A stretch of DNA of 19,745 nt from Bacteroidota bacterium. GTDB taxonomy: Bacteria > Bacteroidota > Bacteroidia > Chitinophagales > Chitinophagaceae. This document shows positions 1 through 6,558 of this stretch, in pieces. A model generated the notes under the pieces. It worked only from the letters and a program-made list of their open reading frames with translations, was not told where the DNA came from and did not search any database. The DNA lies in NCBI GenBank assembly GCA_023422565.1, contig JAFAGR010000039.1:1-19745 (forward strand). The letters run 5' to 3'. Each line of letters opens with the position of its first letter. Position 1 is the first letter of the stretch. The position numbers and the translations under genes are program-made.

Positions 1-1
1 G

Positions 2-664
2 GATTGGGACAGGGCCACGATCGTAGGAAGAAAGACATTCGGAAAAGGCCTGGTGCAGGAGCAATTCAACCTTGGGGATGGAAGCGCACTCCGCTTAACG
101 GTTTCGCGTTACTATACTCCGCTTGGGCGCAGCATTCAACGGCCTTACAGCGAAGGTTTTGATGCTTACTATGCCGAGGTGGCGCACAGAACGGTGGTTC
201 CCGATTCTATCACTGTGGTAGATTCACTTTCTCCGCTTAAACCATTCACAACCCCGAAAGGAAAGTTATTGTATGCTGAGGGCGGTATCACACCCGATTA
301 TCGCGTAGGTACAGACACTTCAAAGCTTGGCTATACCACAGCGCTGATCTTCTCCCGCGGACTGGTTTCAGAGTTTGGGTATAAGTACACGGTTGAAAAT
401 TTTGACAGGCTGAAGCAATATGCCGACCCTGCCGCATTCAATACAAAGTTCACCATTGGTAATGAGGCCTGGACTTACTTTGAAGGGCTTGCCGCGGCCG
501 ATTCCGTGAGCCTCGATTATATAAAAGGCGAAGAGAAAAATTTCATTCAAAAAAATATGCGCCTGTCCATAGCGCGCCAGCTTTGGCGAAACGAAGGATT
601 CTTTGAGGTGATGAATAAGGAAGATGAGGTGGTGATAAAGGCCCTTTCCCTCCTGAAAAAATAA
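2..664 (+). CDS. S41 family C-terminal processing peptidase, C-terminal part (5' truncated by window)
   Basis: The reading frame is open from base 2, so the start lies outside the window. The first visible residues, DWDRATIVGRKTFGKGLVQE, are the block that follows the catalytic serine in tail-specific proteases of the S41/CtpA family. The lysine of FGKG (codon 44-46) is the expected catalytic-dyad lysine; the serine would lie just upstream and is not visible. The rest matches the C-terminal part of Bacteroidota S41 enzymes: YYTPLGRSIQRPY follows, then a GGITPDYRV segment and a charged helical tail. These are periplasmic serine endopeptidases with a PDZ domain, which would be upstream. A hairpin follows the stop immediately. 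Family assignment is firm; the substrate is unknown. Confidence 0.93.
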   Translation, partial: DWDRATIVGRKTFGKGLVQEQFNLGDGSALRLTVSRYYTPLGRSIQRPYSEGFDAYYAEVAHRTVVPDSITVVDSLSPLKPFTTPKGKLLYAEGGITPDYRVGTDTSKLGYTTALIFSRGLVSEFGYKYTVENFDRLKQYADPAAFNTKFTIGNEAWTYFEGLAAADSVSLDYIKGEEKNFIQKNMRLSIARQLWRNEGFFEVMNKEDEVVIKALSLLKK

Positions 665-682
665 GCCTCCAAAAGGAGGCTT
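663..682 (+). terminator. Hairpin terminator of the S41 gene
   Basis: A perfect 8-bp inverted repeat, AAGCCTCC aaaa GGAGGCTT, overlaps the stop codon. It is followed by AT-rich sequence but only a weak T-tract, so termination is likely but may be inefficient. Confidence 0.6.
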
Positions 683-1016
683 GAATAAAATTCACCAGTT
701 CAAAAACTTGTCAACAGGAGTTACAATAATGTATTGGATGCTAAAACGGGATAATACTAGTACAAATCTAATTATCCATTAAATACTTACATGTAGTTTA
801 CGATTTAATTCGTTTGTAGAAATTTTACTACTCAACCACAAAGGGAATTATAGATTTTGGATTATAAATTATAAATGGATGGTATAGGCTTTCGTTTGTA
901 GATACGCATTTCGGGAACCGATCAACCGACTATTTGATAAATACTACTGGCTACAGACTACAGACTTCGAACTACCAACTAAGGACTGCTAACTCCGAAC
1001 TTCCTCCAAACCTCCC
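683..1016. other. Intergenic stretch without a gene
   Basis: This AT-rich gap shows no convincing ORF or RNA gene. It holds a 12-base direct repeat TTCGTTTGTAGA at 829-840 and 891-902, and a short-period CTACAGACTACAGAC / ACTACCAACTA stretch at 949-1000 of the same style as repeats elsewhere in the window. At 791-803 the minus strand reads TCGTAAACTACAT, which resembles the dyad upstream of the two large RNAs. Confidence 0.6.
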
Positions 1017-1024
1017 TACATTTG
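1017..1024 (+). promoter_or_regulatory. -7 promoter element of the CBS gene
   Basis: TACATTTG matches the Bacteroidota TAnnTTTG -7 consensus exactly. It would place transcription start near 1030 and leave a leader of only about 10 nt before the ATG at 1041. No clear TTG is seen at the -33 position, so only half of the promoter is supported. Confidence 0.55.
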
Positions 1025-1040
1025 CAAAAAAAATGCACCT

Positions 1041-2396
1041 ATGTGGCTGAATAACATTTTGGAAACCATTGGAAACACTCCGCTTATCAAACTAAATAAG
1101 ATCACGCGCGACCTGCCTTGTACGGTATTGGCGAAGGTGGAGTATTTCAATCCCGGCAACTCTATAAAGGACCGTATGGCTTTGAAGATGCTTGAGGTTG
1201 CCGAGCAGGAAGGAAAGATAAAACCCGGCGGAACCATCATCGAGGGCACAAGCGGCAACACCGGTATGGGCCTTGCGCTGGCTGCGGTGGTTAAGGGTTA
1301 TAAGTGCATATTTACCACTACAGATAAACAATCGAAAGAAAAGGCTGACATTCTTCGTGCCGTTGGCGCGGAAGTGATCGTTTGCCCCACTAACGTAGAG
1401 CCCGAAGATCCGCGCTCCTATTATTCGGTGTCAAAACGGCTGGCTACCGAAGTTCCAAACAGCTGGTACGTAAATCAATATGATAATCTCGCAAACCGCC
1501 TTGCCCATTACGAGCAGACGGGTCCGGAGATCTGGGAACAAACGGAAGGCAAGGTTACTCACCTGGTTGTTTGTGCCGGAACGGGGGGCACAATTGTAGG
1601 AACAGCACAATATCTAAAAGAAAAAAATCCGAACATAAAAGTATGGGCGGTAGATACTTATGGATCTTTATTAAAGAAGTACTTTGATACCGGCGAGATC
1701 GATCAGGATGAGGTATATCCATATATCAGTGAGGGATTCGGGGAAGATTTTGTTCCGAAGAATTATGACATGTCGGTTATAGACGAGTTTACCAAGGTGA
1801 CCGATAAGGATGGTGCGGTGATGGCCAGGCGGATAGCGAAGGAAGAAGGTTTGTTCTGCGGCTACAGTGCAGGAAGCTGCCTGCAGGGCATGTTGAATCT
1901 TAAGGATCAGCTTAAAAAGGACGATGTGGTAGTTCTCATCTTCCATGATCACGGAAGCCGTTACGTAGGAAAGGTATATAATGATGAGTGGATGCTTGAG
2001 CGTGGTTTTTTAGATGTCAAGACTTTTAAAGACCTCGTTGGCGGCCGTGGAGCGCAGAAACTGATAACAGTTTCACCCGATCAGACGGTGATGGAAGCGG
2101 TTGAACTGATGAAGAAATACGACATCGAAAACATTCCTGTATTTGATGGCGTTACCAATAAGGGAGCAATATCTGCGGGCGGCTTATTTAACAAAATACT
2201 GGCCGATGCGGACGTGAAGGAAAAAAAGGTAAGTGAGATATGTGAAAATCCTTACCCCGAAGTGGCATTTGATACCCCGGTTGAGCGATTATCATCCTTT
2301 ATAAACAAAGAAAACGGCGCGGTTTTAAGCAAGGATGAGAGCGGATCGTACCATATCGTTACGAAGTATGATATCATTCAGAGCCTGACTAAATAG
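1041..2396 (+). CDS. Cystathionine beta-synthase-type PLP enzyme with C-terminal CBS pair
   Basis: A 451-residue fold-type II PLP enzyme that would condense serine (or O-acetylserine) with homocysteine or sulfide in sulfur amino acid metabolism, in the cytoplasm. The N-terminus carries NTPLIKL, the PLP lysine Lys43 in NPGNSIKDR, the substrate loop TSGNTG (residues 70-75) and the PLP phosphate-binding GTGGT loop near residue 180. From about residue 335 two CBS domains follow, the first containing SPDQTVMEAVELMKKYDIEN and the second ending in VTKYDIIQSL. CBS pairs usually bind adenosyl ligands and regulate activity. The ATG at 1041 fits the family N-terminus and the nearby -7 element. The domain layout favours cystathionine beta-synthase over cysteine synthase, but sequence alone does not settle the substrate. 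Confidence 0.92.
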   Translation: MWLNNILETIGNTPLIKLNKITRDLPCTVLAKVEYFNPGNSIKDRMALKMLEVAEQEGKIKPGGTIIEGTSGNTGMGLALAAVVKGYKCIFTTTDKQSKEKADILRAVGAEVIVCPTNVEPEDPRSYYSVSKRLATEVPNSWYVNQYDNLANRLAHYEQTGPEIWEQTEGKVTHLVVCAGTGGTIVGTAQYLKEKNPNIKVWAVDTYGSLLKKYFDTGEIDQDEVYPYISEGFGEDFVPKNYDMSVIDEFTKVTDKDGAVMARRIAKEEGLFCGYSAGSCLQGMLNLKDQLKKDDVVVLIFHDHGSRYVGKVYNDEWMLERGFLDVKTFKDLVGGRGAQKLITVSPDQTVMEAVELMKKYDIENIPVFDGVTNKGAISAGGLFNKILADADVKEKKVSEICENPYPEVAFDTPVERLSSFINKENGAVLSKDESGSYHIVTKYDIIQSLTK

Positions 2397-2436
2397 AAAG
2401 ATAAAACTTTCTATTAATTTCGCGGAAACATTGATG

Positions 2437-2471
2437 AATGCTGCATTTTAGAAGATGCGGCATTTTTTTTT
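2437..2471 (+). terminator. Intrinsic terminator after the CBS gene
   Basis: AATGCTGCAT and ATGCGGCATT form a stem of about ten pairs with one G-U pair and an 8-nt loop, running into a T-tract that ends at 2471. A smaller hairpin, TAGAAAG ataaaa CTTTCTA, sits on the stop codon just before it. This separates the CBS gene from the RNA gene downstream. Confidence 0.85.
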
Positions 2472-2488
2472 GTGCCACCGGCCCCGTA

Positions 2489-2507
2489 GAAAATCGTAAA
2501 ACTACGA
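2489..2507 (+). promoter_or_regulatory. Upstream dyad shared by both large RNA genes (copy A)
   Basis: GAAAATCGTAAAACTACGA contains the dyad TCGTA-AAAC-TACGA. Nearly the same sequence lies 110-111 bp upstream of the -33 TTG in copy B, while the sequence between dyad and promoter has diverged. This suggests a protein-binding site; the regulator is unknown. Confidence 0.6.
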
Positions 2508-2599
2508 GGGTATAAATACTCAGAAAAATTCGTTGATCTCCGTGCCGGAAAGCCTGTAAATGTTGAATACTTCATACCCGAAAAAGGGCATATTCGCTC

Positions 2600-2630
2600 T
2601 TGCCTCAGCCACAAATGTGCCGCATCTTTG
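2600..2630 (+). promoter_or_regulatory. Promoter of large RNA copy A
   Basis: TTG (2600-2602), a 20-nt spacer, then CATCTTTG (2623-2630) fits the Bacteroidota -33/-7 promoter with one mismatch in TAnnTTTG. Copy B has the same elements and spacer length. Predicted transcription start is about 2635, at the first base of the closing stem of the RNA. Confidence 0.75.
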
Positions 2631-2819
2631 TGTCAGAAGTTGATTGATAGAAATTATCAATCATTATCCAAAAATCCTGAAACGCTAAAAACGTTTCCAA
2701 TATCCAGAAGAAACCTAAAAATCTGATATCAGTCAACTTCTACTTTTTGTTCCTTGACATACTGAATACGGTTAAACAGAATTAAGTCCCTATGAAACCA
2801 ATTTAAAATCCAACTTCCC

Positions 2820-3037
2820 GCCTATGCCTTAAAAAGCGATGATGGCAAACCAATTATCCAATATCCTGCACATGGTAACACATGGCAACGAAAGACCAAA
2901 AACCAATATCCTGCCTATGCCCTAAAAAGCGATGATGGCAAACCAGTTCACTATCCTATTCCATGGTAAAACATGGAGAGAAAAACCAAAGGACCAATAT
3001 CCAAAAACCTGCCTATGCTGTAAAAAGCGACGATGGC
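2820..3037 (+). repeat. Tandem module of about 95 nt inside RNA copy A
   Basis: Two full units and a partial third start at 2820, 2913 and 3011 (spacings 93 and 98). Each begins with the same 27-nt imperfect hairpin module. The first two continue with a CATG-containing hairpin and a linker ending in CCAATATCC. Copy B has a single 27-nt module, so copy A appears to have expanded by internal duplication or copy B to have lost units. Confidence 0.75.
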
Positions 3038-3184
3038 AACAAGATCCAAACCCTAGAGAAGGCCGTCCGGCTCAAAAAGCCAAGTGCACTCTAAACCAGG
3101 ATAACGAATTTTACTATAGAGTAACCCCCTCTGAAAGTAAAACCATCCTGAAACACCCGGGTAAAACCGGTGGAAAGTTTTAAG

Positions 3185-3220
3185 CTCCCGCATCTGAAAA
3201 GGTGGCGGGAGTTTTTTTTT
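3185..3220 (+). terminator. Intrinsic terminator of large RNA copy A
   Basis: CTCCCGC (3185-3191) pairs with GCGGGAG (3205-3211), followed by nine T. This gives a strong 3' boundary for the RNA. Confidence 0.9.
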
Positions 3221-3308
3221 GTCGTAATCAGTAGTTGTTTAATGCCAAATCGGTTGGGACTTTAAATACTTTTGCGACTTTAGTTTCCCATAAAAATTTT
3301 AATCCCAA

Positions 3309-3397
3309 ATCGTACATCATACATCGTACACCGTAAATCGCCTGGAGGCCAAAGCCCAACTAACAACTACCAACTACCAACTATCAGCTACCAACTG
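3309..3397. repeat. Short-period degenerate intergenic repeats (CGTACAT type, then ACTACCA type)
   Basis: 3309-3341 is built from CGTACATC / CGTAAATC units, and 3357-3397 from ACTACCAACT units. The same two vocabularies occur together at 15523-15628, the first one there in reverse orientation. They are non-coding and look like dispersed intergenic repeats. Confidence 0.65.
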
Positions 3398-3487
3398 AGG
3401 ATGCGACTGAATCTGTTTCAGTTTTAAACTCGTAATCGCTTATATACTTTTCTGCAATATCTTTAGCGAAATCAAAAATTTTTACCC

Positions 3488-4525
3488 ATGCTAAAAACGC
3501 TGAGCAGTTTAATAATAGTTGGCGCAGTTTCACTTTTTCTCTTTCCATCCTGTTCTGATGATTCAAATGATCTTCAGGCTCCCGGAAGCGATTCATCCTG
3601 GGTAGTATCTACAGTTAAGCGGGTGGGCATTGAAATTAATAATGGGATGGAGGCAGACACGGCCTGGGACAGTTATACATACTTGCCCGGGAAGATCATT
3701 CATAAATCGGTTTATACTGACGGTTACTCTCCAGTTCGATATGATTCTATCCAGTACTCTTATTATTACGATGCACAGGGAAAGTTGATTAAGTATGAAA
3801 ATGATTATGTCACTGACCCGGACGCCTTTATTTATGAAGTTGACCTTATGAATGTTAATTACTCAGGTGATAAAATAAGTAGCTTAACAATAGCGGATTT
3901 TTTTGGAAATACGTCCGTGCATCAATTCGCCTATTCTGCTGACATGCGGCGGTTAACCATTTATGATACGCTTCATTCTGACCCATCCGTAGCCGGTCAC
4001 GAATACCGCTATTATTTCAACACAGAGCGGTCCATCGATTCTACAGTGTTCATCAATAAAACCCTCTTTGGAGGAGCCGTTTATCTGGATACCACTTACG
4101 GCAAGTTTGAGTACAGCGCTCCCGGAAATTTAATGAAATATACGGAGCGTCACCGTAGTCCTCTTTCACAGCAAATCGCAACATCGGTTACCGAGGTTGG
4201 TCAAAGAGAAACGCGGGGAAGCGAGGTAGGCAATACGTTGAGGAAGATCAGAAGTACGCTGGATTTTTATCACATTATGCATTTGGAATCCAACGACGCG
4301 CTATCGTTCTTCGGCACGGATCTTCCAGCCAACACAATTTTTTATCCGTATTCGCCTGTAACACTGAGTTTCCGGTTAAATCAGGATCCAATCATTTCAG
4401 GTACGGTCACCAATATTTTCGATAGCCGTAACCTTCTTGTAGAGCAAACCTTCCCTGACCGTTTTGCATGTAAGAGAGAAGGTCCCTCAAAACTTACATA
4501 CACCTATGTGCGCATTCGGAACTAA
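3488..4525 (+). CDS. Predicted lipoprotein of unknown function, beta-rich with YD-like motifs
   Basis: 345 residues. Residues 1-22 form a lipoprotein signal peptide: a Lys-containing start, a hydrophobic stretch and LFPSC with the lipidated cysteine at 22, followed by an acidic SDDSNDL stretch that often directs Bacteroidota lipoproteins outward. The mature part is rich in Tyr, Asp and Ser with spaced phrases such as YYYDAQGKLIKYE, VNYSGDKISSLTI and YRYYFNTERS, reminiscent of the YD/RHS-like antiparallel sheets of Bacteroidota surface lipoproteins. No catalytic motif is visible. It stands alone between RNA copy A and the membrane protein. TATCTTTA upstream (about 3459-3466) is an imperfect -7 element. 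The envelope location is well supported; function is not. Confidence 0.85.
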   Translation: MLKTLSSLIIVGAVSLFLFPSCSDDSNDLQAPGSDSSWVVSTVKRVGIEINNGMEADTAWDSYTYLPGKIIHKSVYTDGYSPVRYDSIQYSYYYDAQGKLIKYENDYVTDPDAFIYEVDLMNVNYSGDKISSLTIADFFGNTSVHQFAYSADMRRLTIYDTLHSDPSVAGHEYRYYFNTERSIDSTVFINKTLFGGAVYLDTTYGKFEYSAPGNLMKYTERHRSPLSQQIATSVTEVGQRETRGSEVGNTLRKIRSTLDFYHIMHLESNDALSFFGTDLPANTIFYPYSPVTLSFRLNQDPIISGTVTNIFDSRNLLVEQTFPDRFACKREGPSKLTYTYVRIRN

Positions 4526-4959
4526 GGCGGGTAGAAAAGTGGGTGATGGGATTTGGTATATGTGAAATGGGATGTGGGATGTATAATCAGAGGCCAGGCT
4601 GCCAGGTTTTTCCGTACGATGGTATTAGTATCTCCGTTTCTTTTCAACTTCTCTTTCACCCGGGGTATCGTCAACCCCTATCCCCGCAATTAAGTTCCCG
4701 ATTTTTTTTGAGGTGAGGTGTTTTCAAACGTTTACTTTTTTCTTGCGAGCTGGGCTTGAAGAGATGAGATTCGGGATTTGGACTTTGATCGGCGGCGCGG
4801 TAGCTACAACCCGCCATGGGAAGCGTGATCGGTGGTCATATTCCGAATAGCATTCCTTATCAAGCTGATCATTAATGTAATTTCCGGGCAACTGCATTAC
4901 AATACAGGTTCCTCTTTACTTGAAAACAATTGATTTTATTTGTAAATTTCATATCGGGT
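4526..4959. other. Intergenic stretch without a gene
   Basis: No convincing ORF or RNA gene is seen. At 4541-4584 there is a short-period G-rich phrase of GGGATGTGGGATGT units. At 4662-4678 a GGGGT-atcgtca-ACCCC dyad could form a small hairpin. Just before the next gene, TTTATTTG (about 4935-4942) is one mismatch from the -7 consensus. Confidence 0.5.
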
Positions 4960-5609
4960 ATGTTCCGGACCATCTATTCCACGGGTTTTTGGTGCGCGCT
5001 TGCGGCAGGCATTTCAACAATTGCCTACGTTTGTGTACAATTAATGCAGGTGTTGAGTCTGTTTCATTTTCCGGCTGACGAGATCCTTATTTACAGTTCT
5101 TCATTGTGTATTGCATTTCCCTTCCTGCTCATGATGATAGCCCTCCACTATTCAGTGCAGCCGCATAGGAAATTCTGGACCCACATTGCTTTGTGCTGCA
5201 CAATTCTATATGTCTTTTTCGTAGTAGCAAATTATGTTGTGCAACTGGCAACGGTGATTCCGATGAAAAGAAAAGGTTTGATATCTGAAGTGCATATTCT
5301 CGAACAAACACCACATTCCATGTTCTGGAATTTTGATGCGCTGGGATATATATTAATGGGCCTGGCGGCCGCTTTTGCATCTTTGGCGTTTGAAAACCAG
5401 GGCTTTCATAAAAAGGTAAAGTTCGCCATGATCTTTCATGCACTCACTACACCCCTTATATCCATTGTTTATTTTGCCCCGAACTACAATAATAGCCTGC
5501 TGTTGCTCGGATACCCATGGGCCGTTCAGCCCCGCTGTTTATGCTGCTTCTCGCATCATGGTTTCACAAACTAAGATCTTTAGAAAATGCGAAGGCGCGC
5601 AATGGTTGA
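4960..5609 (+). pseudogene. Multi-pass membrane protein of unknown function, probable frameshift near the 3' end
   Basis: The frame from ATG 4960 runs to a stop at 5574. It encodes a very hydrophobic protein with about five to six membrane spans, for example residues around AALAAGISTIAYVCVQ-like, PFLLMMIALHY, CCTILYVFFVVANYVV and LGYILMGLAAAFASLAF segments. After GYPWAV (about 5526) the frame turns into a Cys/His-rich tail with no membrane character. In the frame beginning at 5526, the sequence SAPLFMLLLASWFHKLRSLE continues to TGA at 5607-5609 and supplies a good final span. One missing base, for example a T at GTTCAG, would join the two. It is either a real mutation or a sequencing error. 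A TTG at 4930 would add ten residues, but it overlaps the likely promoter. I do not recognise the family. Confidence 0.6.
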
Positions 5610-5819
5610 GTTCAACCGTTTAGGTGAGCGTGCTTAAAAATTTAATCCACTCTTATCTGTTGACCTTCGTCCACGCTTTTTACCTGCTTTTGCAGCCTCT
5701 TTTTCACACCTCGTGGTAAAAAAAGCCTGCCGTAAAATGTGAAACCACGCAGATTTTCGCAATCCCGATTTTTCGAAGACATCATGAAATTTCTAAATTC
5801 ATTAATTGCACAAAGCCGT
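5610..5819. other. Intergenic stretch without a gene
   Basis: Nothing recognisable as a gene. CTTTTTACC (about 5677-5685) and GGTAAAAAAAG (about 5715-5725) are near complements and could form a loose stem. The regulatory region of RNA copy B begins at 5820. Confidence 0.45.
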
Positions 5820-5846
5820 TTTACGTTGAAAAACGTAAATCTACGA
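5820..5846 (+). promoter_or_regulatory. Upstream dyad shared by both large RNA genes (copy B)
   Basis: GAAAAACGTAAATCTACGA (5828-5846) matches the copy A element at 2489-2507 in 17 of 19 positions and lies 110 bp before the -33 TTG. Here it also overlaps a perfect 8-bp inverted repeat, TTTACGTT gaaa AACGTAAA (5820-5839). A binding site is likely; the protein is unknown. Confidence 0.6.
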
Positions 5847-5937
5847 TACTGTTTAGGGTAACTTTTCTAAGTAAAAAATGAGAAATTTCAGCGGTGTTGG
5901 TTGTATTTGACATCCCAATAAATGAGCAAATCTGCTC

Positions 5938-5968
5938 TTGCCTGAAGCATAAAAGCGTTGCATCTTTG
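5938..5968 (+). promoter_or_regulatory. Promoter of large RNA copy B
   Basis: TTG (5938-5940), a 20-nt spacer and CATCTTTG (5961-5968). Elements and spacing are identical to copy A. The preceding bases GCTCTTGCCT are also shared, and partial similarity extends about 40 bp further upstream. Predicted start is about 5973. Confidence 0.75.
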
Positions 5969-5972
5969 TGTC

Positions 5973-6538
5973 AGAAGTTGATTGATAAGGAAACAAATCA
6001 ATCATTATCCAAAGATCCAGAAAAAGCCAGCTTAGTGCTCAATATCCTAAAAAGAAAAGCTCTAAAATCCAGTATCAGTCAACTTCTATTTTTTTTGAAA
6101 GAACAAAACAAAAGATAGTTCTTCCAACATCCTAAAAAAGACCCGCCCCGCTAACCACGGGAAAATCCAAATCCAACCGCTTCAATATCCTGAGCGAAGA
6201 CCGAAAGAAACCAGTATCCGGCCGAAAGCCAACCAAATTCCAACATCCTGCACATGTGAAAACATGGCACGAAAGATCAGAAAAAACCAATATCAGCCTA
6301 TGCCCTAAAAAGCGATGATGGCAAAGTGATCCAATTATCCTAAAGCCCGCAGCCTACCCAGCTCCGGGGAGAGAAAAGACCAAACACTGAAACTAGGATA
6401 ACATTATTTTTTACCCAATAGAGCCAACCCCCTCTGAAAGTAAAAACCAATCCTGAAGAACCAACTTGGGTAGTTGGATACGAAATTTACAACTTCCGCC
6501 ATTTTTTGCAGGTCGCGAAAACTAGTGGAAGTTTTTTT
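5973..6538 (+). ncRNA. Large structured noncoding RNA, copy B (about 566 nt)
   Basis: Paralogue of the RNA at 2635-3220. The 5' domain (5973-6087) uses the same 15-nt closing strands, AGAAGTTGATTGATA and TATCAGTCAACTTCT, and the same competing local hairpin TGATTGAT/ATCAATCA; here the closing stem runs into eight T at 6089-6096. The middle differs from copy A: a CCCG/CGGG hairpin (6142-6161), a GGC-CGAAA-GCC hairpin (6220-6230), one CATG-stem hairpin (6249-6269) and one 27-nt module (6296-6322) whose sequence equals that of the second module of copy A. The 3' domain (6394-6455) keeps the fold with changed pairs. AUCC occurs 13 times. The ORF starting at 5894 begins inside the promoter region and has no counterpart in copy A. 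Function and family are unknown. Confidence 0.78.
6491..6538 (+). terminator. Intrinsic terminator of large RNA copy B
   Basis: AACTTCCGC (6491-6499) pairs with GTGGAAGTT (6525-6533, one G-U), with a long loop, and then a run of T to 6538. It sits directly against the -7 element of the next gene. Confidence 0.8.
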
Positions 6539-6544
6539 ATGCGC

Positions 6545-6552
6545 TAGATTTG
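6545..6552 (+). promoter_or_regulatory. -7 element of the metal-receptor gene
   Basis: TAGATTTG is a perfect TAnnTTTG match ending 6 bp before the ATG at 6559. Transcription would start at or next to the start codon, giving a leaderless or nearly leaderless mRNA. No clear -33 TTG is seen at the usual spacing. Confidence 0.55.
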
Positions 6553-6558
6553 CCAAAG

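Larger units (their letters stand above)
2635..3220 (+). ncRNA. Large structured noncoding RNA, copy A (about 586 nt)
   Basis: No plausible protein is encoded here, yet a promoter, a terminator and a close relative at 5973-6538 mark it as a transcription unit. The 5' domain (2635-2741) is closed by AGAAGTTGATTGATA pairing with TATCAGTCAACTTCT (15 pairs, one G-U). The middle holds a 27-nt module, starting GCCTATGC and ending GATGATGGC or GACGATGGC, at 2820-2846, 2913-2939 and 3011-3037. These alternate with CATG-stem hairpins at 2867-2887 and 2960-2977. The 3' domain pairs CAGGAT (3097-3102) with ATCCTG (3145-3150) and encloses TTTTACT/AGTAAAA and AGAG/CTCT stems. AUCC occurs 11 times, mostly between hairpins. 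An 83-codon ORF inside (2932-3183) is not conserved in copy B. It is not tmRNA, RNase P RNA, SRP RNA or 6S RNA as I know them. Function unknown. Confidence 0.78.

Noticed and set aside
2820..3040. CRISPR-like array
   Set aside because: Repeat units differ, spacing is about 95 nt, the intervening parts are themselves repeated rather than unique, and no cas genes are near.
2932..3183. 83-codon ORF inside large RNA copy A
   Set aside because: It starts within a repeated RNA module, has low-complexity Lys/Pro/Gln content, and has no counterpart in copy B although the nucleotide elements are conserved.
2635..3220. tmRNA, RNase P RNA, 6S RNA or a retron RNA
   Set aside because: No tag-peptide frame or tRNA-like CCA end, no recognisable RNase P core, far longer than 6S RNA, and no reverse transcriptase nearby.
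4930..4959. TTG start for the membrane protein
   Set aside because: It overlaps the likely -7 element TTTATTTG; the ATG at 4960 gives a normal first membrane helix.
5894..6118. 74-codon ORF over the start of large RNA copy B
   Set aside because: It begins upstream of the promoter and runs through the closing stem; copy A has no matching frame.
6171..6180. AUCCAACCGC in RNA copy B as a base-pairing site for the 3' end of 16S rRNA
   Set aside because: It matches the E. coli-like GCGGUUGGAU, but Bacteroidota 16S rRNA as I recall it reads GCGGCUGGA there, and copy A lacks the element; probably chance.
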